DNA of 64,000 bases from JBBQNJ01 sp038329845 (GTDB lineage: Bacteria > Planctomycetota > Phycisphaerae > Tepidisphaerales > Tepidisphaeraceae), in NCBI GenBank assembly GCA_038329845.1, contig JBBQNJ010000001.1, positions 124,001-188,000 of the forward strand, read 5' to 3'. The notes beneath the pieces were generated by a model. That model saw only the letters and a program-made list of their open reading frames with translations. It did no database searches and was not told where the DNA came from. Positions within the stretch are counted from its first letter, which is position 1; each line of letters starts with the position of its first letter. Both the position numbers and the translations under genes were made by a program. Shown piece by piece: positions 8,539 to 17,511 of this stretch.

Positions 8539-10407
8539 GTGTTCACAAGCCGCATTTTTCGGCGTCTGTTCATCCCCTACCTGCTGCTGATCATCGGCGT
8601 GAGCGTTGTCGTGGGGCTGGTCGGTCGCCGCCAGTTGACCGAGGCGTATCTCGACCGCACCGAGCAGGCCCTGGCCGTGGAAACCCGCTTGATCGCCCGG
8701 CTGCTGCATGACCAGCTTAAACCGTCTTCGCCGGCGGAGGGCTGGGCCGATGATCTGCGCCAGTACGCGAATCTCACCGGGTATCGCATCACCGTGATCG
8801 ACTCCGCCGGCGTCGTTTTGGCCGATACCGAGGCCGATCCCAAAGTTATGGAGAACCACGCCTCGCGTCCGGAGATTCGCCAGGCGTCGGCGGCGGGAGA
8901 AGGCTTGAGCCGCCGGCCCAGCGGGACCGTACACCAGGATCTGCTGTATTTCGCCCATCGCGACATCGGCGCCGACGGCGCCACGTACTATGTCCGGGCC
9001 GCGTTCCACCTGGCCCAGCTCGGCGACCGGCTCAGGGCCTTCTACACCGCGTTGAGCGGCGCGGGGCTGGGGGCGACCCTGCTGGCCGCGGCCGTGTGCT
9101 TCTGGATCGCCCGGCGCCACGCCTCCCCGGTGGTCGAGCTAACCGACTTCGCCCGCGCCGTGGCCGATGGCGACTTGTCTCGCCGTGTCCTCAGCGCCGA
9201 GCGCGGTGAATTCGCCATCCTCGCCGCCTCGCTGAACGCGATGGCCAACAGCCTGTCCAATCTGGTCACCCAAACCCGCCAGGACAAGGCCGAACTCACC
9301 ACCATTGTCGCCAGCATCTCCGATGGAATGATCGCCGTCGATCGCCAGCAGTTGCTGCTGCTTGCCAACGACGCCGCCGCCGCCCTGCTGGGATTCGATC
9401 CTGGCGACTGGGCGGGCAAGCACCTCTGGGAACTGGTGCGAAACGAACAGGTGCTCAAGTCCGCGGCCGACGTGCTTGGCACGGGTCAGCGGGCGACGTA
9501 CCAGGTCAGCCCGCTGGCGGGCAAGCATCTGGAGCTGACGATCTCGCCGCTGCCGGCGCCGGAGGAAGTCAGCCGCATCGCCGAGGCGACGACCTCGCCG
9601 GAGCAGACCCGCATCGGCGCCGACGCCGCGGCCCAGGCCGGCACCGCCGGAACCCTTCGCCGCGCCGCCCACGGGCTGGTCATCGTCGCTCACGACACCA
9701 CCCAGTCGGTCCGCTACCAGGACCTGCGAAAGGAATTCGTCGCCAACGTTTCCCACGAGCTACGCACGCCGGTGAGCGTCATCAAGGGGTTCGTCGAAAC
9801 GTTGCTCGACGGTGCCATGCACGATCCCCAGCGCACCGCCGATTACCTCACCCGAATCGAGAAGCATGTCGATCAACTCACCAACCTCGTGTCCGATCTG
9901 CTGGAGCTGTCACGCCTGGAGAGCCAGCCGGGCATCCCCGAGATCGTCGAGGTCAACCCGATCAAACTGATCCGCCGAAGCGTCGAATTGCTCGCCCCGG
10001 CGGCGGAAAAAAAAGGCCACCAACTGTCGATCGACGCACCGGACGAACTCCCGTCGATCCAGGGCAATCCCGACTATCTCGAGCGGGCCGTGTCCAACTT
10101 GATCGAGAACGCCATCAAGTACACGCCGCAAAACGGCACGATCGCGGTGGCCGCCCGCGCCGACGGTGCCGGCGTGGTGATCGAAGTGAGCGACAATGGG
10201 CTAGGCATCCCGCGGCAGGACGTGCCACGGATCTTCGAGCGATTCTATCGCGTCGATCGCAGCCGCTCGCGGGACATGGGCGGCACGGGCCTGGGGCTGT
10301 CAATCGTCAAGCATGTGGTCCAATCGCACGGCGGTTCCATCGACGTCGAGACCCAACTCGGCGCCGGCTCGACGTTCCGAATCCACCTGCCCCGCCAAAA
10401 AATCTGA
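8539..10407 (+). CDS. phoR: PhoR-type sensor histidine kinase
   Basis: 622 residues with a GTG start. There is an N-terminal membrane segment (about 10-32), an extracytoplasmic sensor region, a second membrane segment (about 168-192), a HAMP domain (about 192-245), a PAS domain (about 250-320), then HisKA with FVANVSHELRTP (phospho-acceptor His at residue 406), and a HATPase domain with NLIENAIKYTP, DNGLGIP and GGTGLGLSIVKH. The order HAMP-PAS-HisKA-HATPase matches PhoR/PnpS kinases. It sits between phoU and, two genes on, a PhoB-type regulator, which supports a phosphate-sensing role. The symbol rests on context as well as architecture. Confidence 0.88.
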   Translation: MFTSRIFRRLFIPYLLLIIGVSVVVGLVGRRQLTEAYLDRTEQALAVETRLIARLLHDQLKPSSPAEGWADDLRQYANLTGYRITVIDSAGVVLADTEADPKVMENHASRPEIRQASAAGEGLSRRPSGTVHQDLLYFAHRDIGADGATYYVRAAFHLAQLGDRLRAFYTALSGAGLGATLLAAAVCFWIARRHASPVVELTDFARAVADGDLSRRVLSAERGEFAILAASLNAMANSLSNLVTQTRQDKAELTTIVASISDGMIAVDRQQLLLLANDAAAALLGFDPGDWAGKHLWELVRNEQVLKSAADVLGTGQRATYQVSPLAGKHLELTISPLPAPEEVSRIAEATTSPEQTRIGADAAAQAGTAGTLRRAAHGLVIVAHDTTQSVRYQDLRKEFVANVSHELRTPVSVIKGFVETLLDGAMHDPQRTADYLTRIEKHVDQLTNLVSDLLELSRLESQPGIPEIVEVNPIKLIRRSVELLAPAAEKKGHQLSIDAPDELPSIQGNPDYLERAVSNLIENAIKYTPQNGTIAVAARADGAGVVIEVSDNGLGIPRQDVPRIFERFYRVDRSRSRDMGGTGLGLSIVKHVVQSHGGSIDVETQLGAGSTFRIHLPRQKI

Positions 10408-10421
10408 GCGATTCAACGATT

Positions 10422-10443
10422 CCGCCGGTGAGGACACCGGCGG
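10422..10443 (+). other. Perfect 9-bp hairpin just after the phoR stop
   Basis: CCGCCGGTG and CACCGGCGG form a 9-bp G+C-rich stem with the four-base loop AGGA, starting 15 bases after the kinase stop. No T-run follows, so it is not a canonical intrinsic terminator. It could slow polymerase or protect the 3' end. The rest of the spacer up to serA shows no other clear feature. Confidence 0.5.
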
Positions 10444-10625
10444 CACAAAGGCTCCGCGTATGGGCGCGTCGCCGGCGGCACCGGAGAGTTCCTTGCTCGG
10501 GCACCCGGTGGCGTTGGGACCGCGATGATGTGCTTGCCGGGCTGTGGCGGGGTGTTTACGATGCCCCCGCAAGACGCGGCGCGCGACTTCAAGCGGATCG
10601 TCACTTAACCACGGAACGAACGACT

Positions 10626-12257
10626 ATGCGGATTTTGGTTGCCGACAAGCTGGCTGAAGAAGGGTTGGATTTTCTCAAGACCTCCGGGGCCGATTTTGAC
10701 GTGAAAGTGGGGCTTAATGAGGACGAGCTGGCCGCCGCGGTGGGGGAGTATGATGCGCTGATCGTCCGCTCGGGGGCCAAGGCGACGGCCAAGGTGCTGG
10801 CCAACCCTGGCAAGCTCAAGGCGATCGCCCGGGCCGGGGTGGGCGTGGACAACATCGACCTCGACGCGGCCACCGCCAGGGGCATCCTGGTGATGAACAC
10901 CGCCGAGGCCTCGACCCTTTCCACTGCCGAACACGCCTTGGCGCTGATGATGTCGCTGGCGCGAAAGATTCCAGCGGCCCATGCCAGCCTCCGCTCCGGA
11001 CAGCTCGAGTGGAAAAAACGCAGCGCCTACCAGGGCACGCAACTGGCCGGCAAAACCCTGGGCGTGGTCGGACTCGGACGCATCGGGCGAACCGTCGCCT
11101 CGCGCGCACTAGCGCTGGAAATGACCGTGCTGGGATTCGATCCCTTCTACAGCCAGCCCACTGCCCTCGAGGGCCGCGTGAAAATGGTCCGCGACTTCGA
11201 GGAGTTCCTGGCCCAACTGGACGTGATCACCTTTCACGTTCCCGGCGGAGAGCAGACCCGGCACCTGCTCAACCGCGATCGGCTCATGGGGGGCAAATGC
11301 AAGCCGAATCTGCTGGTGATCAACGACGCCCGCGGAGAAGTGGTCGATGAGATCGCACTGGCCGAGGCATTGAAGGAAAAGAAGATCGCCGGGGCGGCGC
11401 TGGATGTCTACGCCACCGAGCCGCCGGCCAAGGATCATCCGCTGTTCAACCTCGACAACGTCGTCCTCACCCCGCATCTGGGCGCCAGCACCGACGAGGC
11501 TCAGACCGCCGTCAGCGTCGAGGCGTGCAAAGCGATCGTCGCGTACTTGAATAACGGCGAGATTCGCGGCGCCGTCAACGCCGGCGGCGTCAAGCTGGAC
11601 CTTCCGCCCGATGAAGCAGCCCTGGCCGAGCTGGCTCGTCGGATCGGCACGCTGCTCGGCGCCTACAGCGAAGGCGGCTATACCAACATCACCCTTCGCG
11701 CCAGCGGCCCTCGGGCGCCCAAGCTGATGAACACGCTGCTGCGTCTGGCGACCGTCGAATTACTGACGCCGCATCTGGACACTCCGGTCAACGTGATCAA
11801 TGTCGAACATGTTGCCCGCCAGCGCGGGATCGAACTGGCCCAGATCCACGAACCGCAGCCGCCCTCGGGTCTGGTCGGAGATATTGTGGGGGTTCGCGCC
11901 GAAGGCCCCGGCGAAGAATCGCACCGCATCCTCGGCACCGTGTATGCCGACGGCCTGCCGCGAATCCTGCGGATCGACAACTTCAACATGGACATGATCC
12001 CCGAGGGCCAGATGGTCCTGATCGAAAACAAGGATCAGCCCGGGGTGATCGGGATGGTCGGCACCACGTTCGGCGATGCGTCGGTGAACATCGCCGACAT
12101 GGTGATCAGCCGCGATGTAAAGGCCGACAAATCGGCCCATGCCTTGATGCTGATCAAGTGCGACAGCGCCCCGACGAAGGCGTTGCTGGATCAACTTCGC
12201 GCCCGGCCGGGGATTCTCCGGGCCAAGAGTGTCGAGCTGCCGCCGCGGCCGCGGTGA
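10626..12257 (+). CDS. serA: D-3-phosphoglycerate dehydrogenase
   Basis: Oxidises 3-phosphoglycerate to 3-phosphohydroxypyruvate, the first step of serine synthesis. The 543-residue product matches the long (type I) SerA. It has an N-terminal substrate domain, the NAD-binding GKTLGVVGLGRIGRTVASRA, the catalytic-region HVPGGEQTRHLL, INDARGEVVDE and LTPHLGAST, an intervening domain, and a C-terminal ACT domain (MVLIENKDQPGVIGMVGTTF) for serine feedback. INDARGEVVD replaces the commoner NxARGG. The ATG at 10626 gives MRILVADKLAEEG. The gene is placed between the two halves of a Pho two-component pair. Confidence 0.95.
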   Translation: MRILVADKLAEEGLDFLKTSGADFDVKVGLNEDELAAAVGEYDALIVRSGAKATAKVLANPGKLKAIARAGVGVDNIDLDAATARGILVMNTAEASTLSTAEHALALMMSLARKIPAAHASLRSGQLEWKKRSAYQGTQLAGKTLGVVGLGRIGRTVASRALALEMTVLGFDPFYSQPTALEGRVKMVRDFEEFLAQLDVITFHVPGGEQTRHLLNRDRLMGGKCKPNLLVINDARGEVVDEIALAEALKEKKIAGAALDVYATEPPAKDHPLFNLDNVVLTPHLGASTDEAQTAVSVEACKAIVAYLNNGEIRGAVNAGGVKLDLPPDEAALAELARRIGTLLGAYSEGGYTNITLRASGPRAPKLMNTLLRLATVELLTPHLDTPVNVINVEHVARQRGIELAQIHEPQPPSGLVGDIVGVRAEGPGEESHRILGTVYADGLPRILRIDNFNMDMIPEGQMVLIENKDQPGVIGMVGTTFGDASVNIADMVISRDVKADKSAHALMLIKCDSAPTKALLDQLRARPGILRAKSVELPPRPR

Positions 12258-12367
12258 AAATCCACGCCCCGAGGAATCCGACGGTGCATCGCCGCGGTGG
12301 GAAAACCTCGTCGCCGCGCCCCGGGCCGAAGGTCTGGCCCGCAACGCCCCTAGAGGCCGGCTGCACC

Positions 12368-14011
12368 GTGAGGACGGATCACCAACGGGTCATCCCGCCC
12401 GCGACGACGGCTGAGGTTCCCGCGACGAACCTCGCCGCCCCGCGAGCCAGTGCGTTTATCGCCGTATTCTGCACCGCCTGCCTGCTTCCCCTGGCGGCCT
12501 TGGCGGCGCTGCGTCTGGCCGCAATCCCGCTGGGGCAGGCCGATTATCTCATCTATCGTTACTCGCCGCTGTGGCTGGCGCGGCTGATCATCACGGTGCC
12601 GGCGCTGCTGGGGGCGCTGCTGGCAATGGGGCTGATGTTCGCGGCGCGGCACCGACCCGGGTGGTTATGGCCTGGAGTAGCGGCGGTCTGCCTGGCACTG
12701 GGGATGTGGACATGGATCGCCCCGCCGCGGGCGATATTGCAGCATACGCTGAACATGATGTCCCCATCGCACGATGGGGCGTTCGTCGCCGAATCGGCGC
12801 GGGTCGTCGATGTGGGCGATTACCTGCGCGGATTCGATGAGCGGATCCAACAGTCGGTCGCGGAAATGCGCGGAACCCGAATCTTGAGCAACACCCCCGG
12901 GATGACGCTACTGGCCGTGGCCGTGCGCCGGGCGATCGTGCCCGGCACTGGCGAGCGCCCCGGAGCGCTGCATCAGATGCTGCTGGATTCGTCGATGGAT
13001 CGCTCCAGCCCCGAACTGGTCCGCCGTCAATTGCTGTTGATCGACTACGCGCTGGTGCTGTTGGTGATGTGGATCACTTCGGGAATCGTCGCCTACGGAC
13101 TGGGGCGAGTGCTGCTCTCGCCGCTGGGCGCTGGCGCCTTCGCGGTCCTGGCGATGTTCAACCCCGCCACCGTCCACTTCAGTCCGGGAAAAGACTCGGC
13201 CCAACTGCTGACGATCAATCTGATGCTTTGGGCGTGGCTGGCGGGCTGGCGATACAAATCGGCGTGGCGGTCGGCCGCCGCGGGGGCGTTGCTGGTGATC
13301 GGCATGTCGCTGGGCCTCGTACACCTGTGGGTGGCCCTGGCCGCCGCCGCGGCCACCTTGTTCGTCAGCGCTCGATCGGAAAAACTCCCCGGCGTTCGCT
13401 GGTGGCTGGTCAAAAATCTCCTCCCCATGCTGCTCGGCTCCGTGGCGGTCATGGTCGTGGCGGCGATCGTTTGGGGATGGAACATGCCCGCGACGTTCCT
13501 GGCTGTCACCCGTCGATACGCTCAACTCCAGGCGGAACTCGAGGCCGGACGACTGGACCGCGGGCTGTGGCTGATGATCGGGATTCCGCTGTTCCTGTTG
13601 TTCGTCGGGCCGGGGCTGTGGACGGTTGGCTGGATCGCCGCCCGAGCCGGGTGCCTTCGCGCCGCCGCGCCGGTCGGCTTGCCCCTGGCGATCGCCACCA
13701 CGTCGGCCATGCTGGCGACGGTGTGGCTGGGAACCCCGGCCGAACTGCCGCGGCTGTGGATCGCGTTTCTGCCGCCACTGACGCTCGGATTGATGGCGAG
13801 TTCGCGGCTTTTCGCTCGCCCATCCGCCGAGCCGGCCGATGCGCCGCGCTCGCTGATGGCATCAGAAAATTCGCCGACGCCGCCGCGGCGGATCGCGGTC
13901 CTCGCCGGCACCTTGGTCGCCGCCCAGATCGCCACCACGGCCCTGCACTTTTGCTTTTTGGATGTCCGCGAGTCGGAATATCGGCTGATCAGCCGCCGAC
14001 TGCTTTGGTGA
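12368..14011 (+). CDS. Polytopic membrane protein, possibly GT-C-like
   Basis: About 547 residues with roughly ten to twelve hydrophobic segments spread along the whole length (for example AFIAVFCTACLLPLAALAAL near the N-terminus and GLWLMIGIPLFLLFVGPGLW late). A large loop between the first segments carries acidic and Arg residues, and a NPATVHFSPGKDSAQLL stretch sits between helices. The arrangement resembles GT-C membrane glycosyltransferases, but no catalytic motif can be fixed by eye. The GTG at 12368 was chosen because it leaves a short leader before the first helix and avoids overlap with serA; the start is uncertain. It lies between serA and the PhoB-type regulator. Confidence 0.6.
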   Translation: MRTDHQRVIPPATTAEVPATNLAAPRASAFIAVFCTACLLPLAALAALRLAAIPLGQADYLIYRYSPLWLARLIITVPALLGALLAMGLMFAARHRPGWLWPGVAAVCLALGMWTWIAPPRAILQHTLNMMSPSHDGAFVAESARVVDVGDYLRGFDERIQQSVAEMRGTRILSNTPGMTLLAVAVRRAIVPGTGERPGALHQMLLDSSMDRSSPELVRRQLLLIDYALVLLVMWITSGIVAYGLGRVLLSPLGAGAFAVLAMFNPATVHFSPGKDSAQLLTINLMLWAWLAGWRYKSAWRSAAAGALLVIGMSLGLVHLWVALAAAAATLFVSARSEKLPGVRWWLVKNLLPMLLGSVAVMVVAAIVWGWNMPATFLAVTRRYAQLQAELEAGRLDRGLWLMIGIPLFLLFVGPGLWTVGWIAARAGCLRAAAPVGLPLAIATTSAMLATVWLGTPAELPRLWIAFLPPLTLGLMASSRLFARPSAEPADAPRSLMASENSPTPPRRIAVLAGTLVAAQIATTALHFCFLDVRESEYRLISRRLLW

Positions 14012-14174
14012 AGCGCGTTGCGTGAGCGCGATTTTGGCGATGAGTTAACGTTGCGCAAAGACCTTGATTGTCTACGTGGAGGACACCATGGTGAGCAGCA
14101 TGATCCACGCGACCGCAAGCCCATGGGCGCCGCGACTGGCGCGACCCATAATCCCTGTTTCACGGAGTTCCGCC

Positions 14175-14927
14175 ATGAACCGAACCTCCCAGCCGTCTGG
14201 TGCCTCGGCGCCTTCCGCAGTGAAGAAAAAGCGCATCCTGGTCGTCGATGACGAAAAGGATCTGGTTGATCTGATCAGCTACAACCTCCAGCGCAACGCG
14301 TTTGCGGTGCTGACGGCGTTCAGCGGCGATCAGGCCCTGGAGATCGCCCATCGCGAGCTGCCCGACCTGGTGGTCCTGGACCTGATGCTTCCGGGAATGG
14401 ATGGAACCGAAGTCACCCGACGGCTCAAAGCCGATTCGCGCACGGCCGATCTGCCCATCCTCATGCTCACCGCCAAGGCCGAGGAAACCGACATCGTCGT
14501 CGGCCTGACCCTGGGCGCTGATGATTACGTCACCAAGCCGTTCAGCATGAAGGTGCTGCTGGCGCGGATCAACACGGTGTTGCGGCGCATCGAACACAAT
14601 CCATCCGCGCCGGAGACCGCGATCCTGCGGGCCGGACCGTTGGCGATTGATTCGGCCCGTCACGAAGTCACCGTGGACGGACACGATGTCCGGTTGACCT
14701 TGACCGAGTTCAGGCTCCTGAGCGCACTGGTGGCCGGGCGGGGGCGCGTGTTGACGCGAGATCAGCTCATGGACAAGGCCATGGGGACGGACGTTTTCGT
14801 GACGGATCGCGCAATTGATGTGCATATCACAGCGATTCGGAAGAAGCTGGGCGATGCTCACTGGCTGGTGCGAACAATCCGCGGCGTGGGTTATCGGCTG
14901 GGTGAGTCGGCCGAGGACGAGGAATAG
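14175..14927 (+). CDS. phoB: PhoB-type response regulator
   Basis: 250 residues. The receiver domain (about 16-130) has the acidic pair in RILVVDDEKD, the phospho-acceptor Asp69 in VVLDLMLPGMDG, the Thr in ILMLTAKAEE and the Lys in DDYVTKPF. The C-terminal winged-helix (OmpR/PhoB) domain runs from about 150 with LTLTEFRLLSALV, VFVTDRAIDVHI and RTIRGVGYRL. The start is fixed by CACGGAG seven bases before the ATG at 14175. It is the likely partner of the PhoR-type kinase encoded two genes upstream. The symbol is assigned by architecture and context. Confidence 0.85.
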   Translation: MNRTSQPSGASAPSAVKKKRILVVDDEKDLVDLISYNLQRNAFAVLTAFSGDQALEIAHRELPDLVVLDLMLPGMDGTEVTRRLKADSRTADLPILMLTAKAEETDIVVGLTLGADDYVTKPFSMKVLLARINTVLRRIEHNPSAPETAILRAGPLAIDSARHEVTVDGHDVRLTLTEFRLLSALVAGRGRVLTRDQLMDKAMGTDVFVTDRAIDVHITAIRKKLGDAHWLVRTIRGVGYRLGESAEDEE

Positions 14928-15600
14928 TCGTCAAGGGTTGCCGATCTTGCCATCTGACGAGGAGTGAAATAACTGCGGCAATGGCGGAAAATCCCGCCCG
15001 GGATCGGATGATAAATATGCAAGTAATTGTTTATAAAAGAGTTGCGCGATTCCGCACTCGTTCAATGTGCCCGCCAATTTTCCTCTTCCCTTTTGCTGGG
15101 GGTCATGCGTACACTATCACTTAGTTGAAGATCATCGGCATGGACGAGTGGGCCGATGGATCAGGATCGAAGGTCTGATATTTCTCTGTTCAGCTTGCTG
15201 GCAGAGAATTTGCGAGACAAAATTAGAGACGGACGCTCTGGAAACACCGCTGGGAGCGTCAGTGCCAAACCGTGTGGGTGAAGCAGTCCTTGCGGTGGAA
15301 AGGAGCGTATGGATTCCAAGACGTGATTCGGTGATGTGTGTCGTGTTGTAGTTCACATCGCTGGTCGAGTCGCCCGCGTCGCTTTGTGGGATCGTTGAGG
15401 GCGACGATTCGTTTGTGCCGATGGTGAGTGTTTTCGGCCTGTGATGGCCACCGCTTGAGACAATTTTCTCCAGCGGCTTGCGAACCGGCCTTAGGCACAA
15501 GAAGCAGTGATGTCCGTACTCTGGTTCGTGGCGAGCGGATGATTTGATGGAACTGATGGTTCAGATTCCCTGATCGTTCACCGCCAAGGAGGTTCTTGTT
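14928..15600 (+). promoter_or_regulatory. 673-base spacer and probable long leader of the CTERM gene
   Basis: No convincing gene. A 94-codon open frame (15067-15351) has no ribosome site and composition unlike its neighbours. The spacer is more A+T-rich than the flanking genes near 15010-15060. It holds an imperfect hairpin (ATCATCGGC with GCCGATGGAT, around 15128-15160), a 7-bp inverted repeat TTCTCTG/CAGAGAA (15182-15208), and a sigma-54-like element overlapping it. A strong Shine-Dalgarno AAGGAGG lies just before the ATG at 15601. Confidence 0.45.
15199..15213 (+). promoter_or_regulatory. Candidate sigma-54 (-24/-12) promoter
   Basis: TGGCAG-AGAAT-TTGC matches the sigma-54 consensus TGGCAC-N5-TTGC with one mismatch and exact spacing. 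PEP-CTERM-type genes in other bacteria are controlled by the PrsK/PrsR sigma-54 system, which makes this plausible, but it would imply a leader of about 375 bases. One match of this length can occur by chance. Confidence 0.3.
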
Positions 15601-16284
15601 ATGAATAAGATTTCTACTCTGTTTGCCGGCGTGGTGGTTAGCGCAGTCGCTTTGGGCACCGCTCAGAACGCCAATGCCGGTTCCATGGTTCTCGGTGACA
15701 GCGGCTGGACCGCTTCCTGGTCGAACACCTTTGACCCGTACATCGGGCTTGCGGTGGACTACTCGGACGGTGCCAATGCCGTTTACATCGAGAAATTTGT
15801 CAACTTTACCTCGGCCTTCATGAACAACGTCGGATTCTACGATCCGGCGGTGATCACGTTCCAGCCGAATAACGCCACCCCGGCGGCCAAGATCGTGCTG
15901 AGCGACGAAGTGCTGGTCAACAGCACCGGGTCGGCTTGGACGAACTTTGTCATGACCATCCTCGATGGCGCGACCAAGTTCGATACCGCCGCCTCGGCTG
16001 GCTTTGACATCGCTCCGTTCACCAGCGCCAACTACTCCGGCGGCGACACCGTGCTGACGCTCAGCGGCGGCTCGGTTGCCGACGGCGCGGTGTTCATGCC
16101 CGGCTTCCCGGGCGAACTGGTGATTCTGACCGATGGCACGAACTTCACCCTGAAGGAACAGCCCCGGATCGGCACCGGCCCCGGCCCGGTGATCCCGCTG
16201 CCCGCCGCCGCTTGGACTGGCTTGTCTGGTCTGCTCGGCCTGGGTCTGCTCGGATCGCTCAAGGCGATCCGTCGGATGGCGTAA
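15601..16284 (+). CDS. Secreted protein with VPLPA-type CTERM sorting tail
   Basis: 227 residues. A signal peptide (MNKISTLFAGVVVSAVALG, with likely cleavage after ANA) is followed by a beta-rich, Cys-free domain of about 170 residues, then a C-terminal sorting signal: the motif PVIPLPAAAW, a hydrophobic helix (GLSGLLGLGLLGSL) and a basic end KAIRRMA. This matches the VPLPA-CTERM variant of the PEP-CTERM/exosortase system, whose members are cut and anchored or released at the cell surface. No exosortase is in this window. AAGGAGG precedes the ATG, a strong intrinsic terminator follows, and a sigma-54-like element lies far upstream, so this is probably a highly expressed monocistronic gene. 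Confidence 0.85.
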   Translation: MNKISTLFAGVVVSAVALGTAQNANAGSMVLGDSGWTASWSNTFDPYIGLAVDYSDGANAVYIEKFVNFTSAFMNNVGFYDPAVITFQPNNATPAAKIVLSDEVLVNSTGSAWTNFVMTILDGATKFDTAASAGFDIAPFTSANYSGGDTVLTLSGGSVADGAVFMPGFPGELVILTDGTNFTLKEQPRIGTGPGPVIPLPAAAWTGLSGLLGLGLLGSLKAIRRMA

Positions 16285-16311
16285 GGTCAGTTGTTGATGC
16301 TTTGAAAACCT

Positions 16312-16347
16312 GCGGGGATCGATCCATCGGATCGATCCCCGCTTTTC
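16312..16347 (+). terminator. Strong intrinsic terminator
   Basis: A perfect 14-bp stem (GCGGGGATCGATCC, 16312-16325, pairing with 16329-16342), a three-base loop ATC, then TTTTCGTT. It lies 28 bases after the VPLPA-CTERM gene and before the lipoprotein gene, and it is the clearest terminator in the window. Confidence 0.92.
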
Positions 16348-16396
16348 GTTGTCACTTGACGCGCTTGTGCGAACGATTCGGGTAGGATTCGACGCC

Positions 16397-17275
16397 ATGA
16401 AATCGTCATCGCGTCACTGGATCCCGGCTCTGCTCCTGATCGCCGTCACCTCCTGCGCAAGCGATCCGGCGAAAACGCGGCCTTCTGATTCGGTTGGTCC
16501 GGCAAGACCGAGATTACAGGTGCCGCAAGCGATCGTCACGCCGCGGGTGGATGCCGATCCGGACGACCCGGCGTGGCATCACGCCGTCACGATCCCGTCC
16601 CTGGGGCTGTCCATCCTTCCACCGGATGAAAAGGCCGCGCGCTCGGGACGTGTCGCCCCGCCCACCGAGGTGAAGCTGCTCTGGGATGCCAAGTGGCTCT
16701 ACGTTCGCTTCCTCTGCGATGACTGGGACATCTATGCGCCCGTCGTGGGCAGGGATGCCCCGATCTATAAGGCGGACGTGGTCGAGGTGTTCTTAGACCC
16801 GGTTGGAGATGCCCGTCAATGGTTCGAGCTGGAGGCGAACACAAACAACGATGTGCTGGACGCGACAACGGTACTGAGCGCCGAACCGAAATCCCGCCCC
16901 GATGGACGTCTGACGGCAGATATCATTGACCACCAGTCGTGGTTCTGCTTGGATTATACGATACGTGGCCTGCGAACCGCCGCGACGGTGCGGCGATCGG
17001 ACAGAGCCGATCGAGGATGGATCGTCGATCTGGCGATCCCCGCCGGCGCGGCGCTGCGGCGGCTGGACCGCCAGCAATTTACGGCGATGACGCTGCGGGC
17101 GAATTTCCTGCGCTACGACTATATTCCCGACCCATCCGACCCCTCGAAACCCCGGGCCTTGATCGCCCTGAACTGGAGTCCGGTCCTCGACGGCCAGCCG
17201 CATACTTCTCCCCAAGCCATGGGATTTATCGAGCTGGTCGAGCCCCTGCGCCGAGCGTCCGCCGCAGGCAATTGA
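16397..17275 (+). CDS. Lipoprotein with a CBM9-like domain
   Basis: 292 residues from the ATG at 16397. A signal peptide with a lipobox (LLLIAVTSC) suggests a lipid-anchored Cys near residue 20. The body resembles the family 9-like carbohydrate-binding fold: VDADPDDPAWHHAVTIPSL (the usual 'dg. .d..W' opening), VKLLWDAKWLYVRFLCDDWD, VEVFLDPVGDARQWFELEAN and a closing region with LNWSPVLDGQPHTSPQAMGF. Such domains bind sugars or haem in relatives; the ligand here is unknown. Another protein beginning with a similar domain starts at 63590. Confidence 0.8.
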   Translation: MKSSSRHWIPALLLIAVTSCASDPAKTRPSDSVGPARPRLQVPQAIVTPRVDADPDDPAWHHAVTIPSLGLSILPPDEKAARSGRVAPPTEVKLLWDAKWLYVRFLCDDWDIYAPVVGRDAPIYKADVVEVFLDPVGDARQWFELEANTNNDVLDATTVLSAEPKSRPDGRLTADIIDHQSWFCLDYTIRGLRTAATVRRSDRADRGWIVDLAIPAGAALRRLDRQQFTAMTLRANFLRYDYIPDPSDPSKPRALIALNWSPVLDGQPHTSPQAMGFIELVEPLRRASAAGN

Positions 17276-17335
17276 CTCCCTCCTTCGAGCTATTGCACGC
17301 CCATCGTTTCCCCACTGCCCCCTGTGAATTTGGGT

Positions 17336-17441
17336 TATACCGCTCGCGGCCTTCAGTGAGATATCCGCAACGGCTCGGAACCTGCGGGATATCCCGGTTT
17401 TCCGCAAGCGAATTGCCTCAATAAGGCCCGCGAGCGGTATA
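17336..17441. repeat. Nested imperfect inverted repeat (structured element)
   Basis: The outer arms TATACCGCTCGCGGCCTT (17336-17353) and its near-complement (17423-17441) pair over 18 bases with a single-base bulge. An inner pair GATATCCGCA / TGCGGGATATC (17360-17393) again differs by one bulged base. The whole 106-base unit lies between the convergent lipoprotein and moxR genes. It could be a bidirectional terminator-like structure or a mobile miniature element. Confidence 0.7.
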
Positions 17442-17511
17442 GTGCGAATTTCAGATTGCAAGTTGCATCCGACGAGGATGGCTCCAAATTTCCCACACCC
17501 CGTCCGTCGGT

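Noticed and set aside
10444..10625. Structured RNA or riboswitch before serA
   Set aside because: Several G+C-rich hairpins can be drawn, but no conserved motif of a known class was recognised.
15067..15351. 94-codon frame in the CTERM leader region
   Set aside because: No ribosome site, Cys/Arg-rich atypical composition, and no homology pattern recognised.
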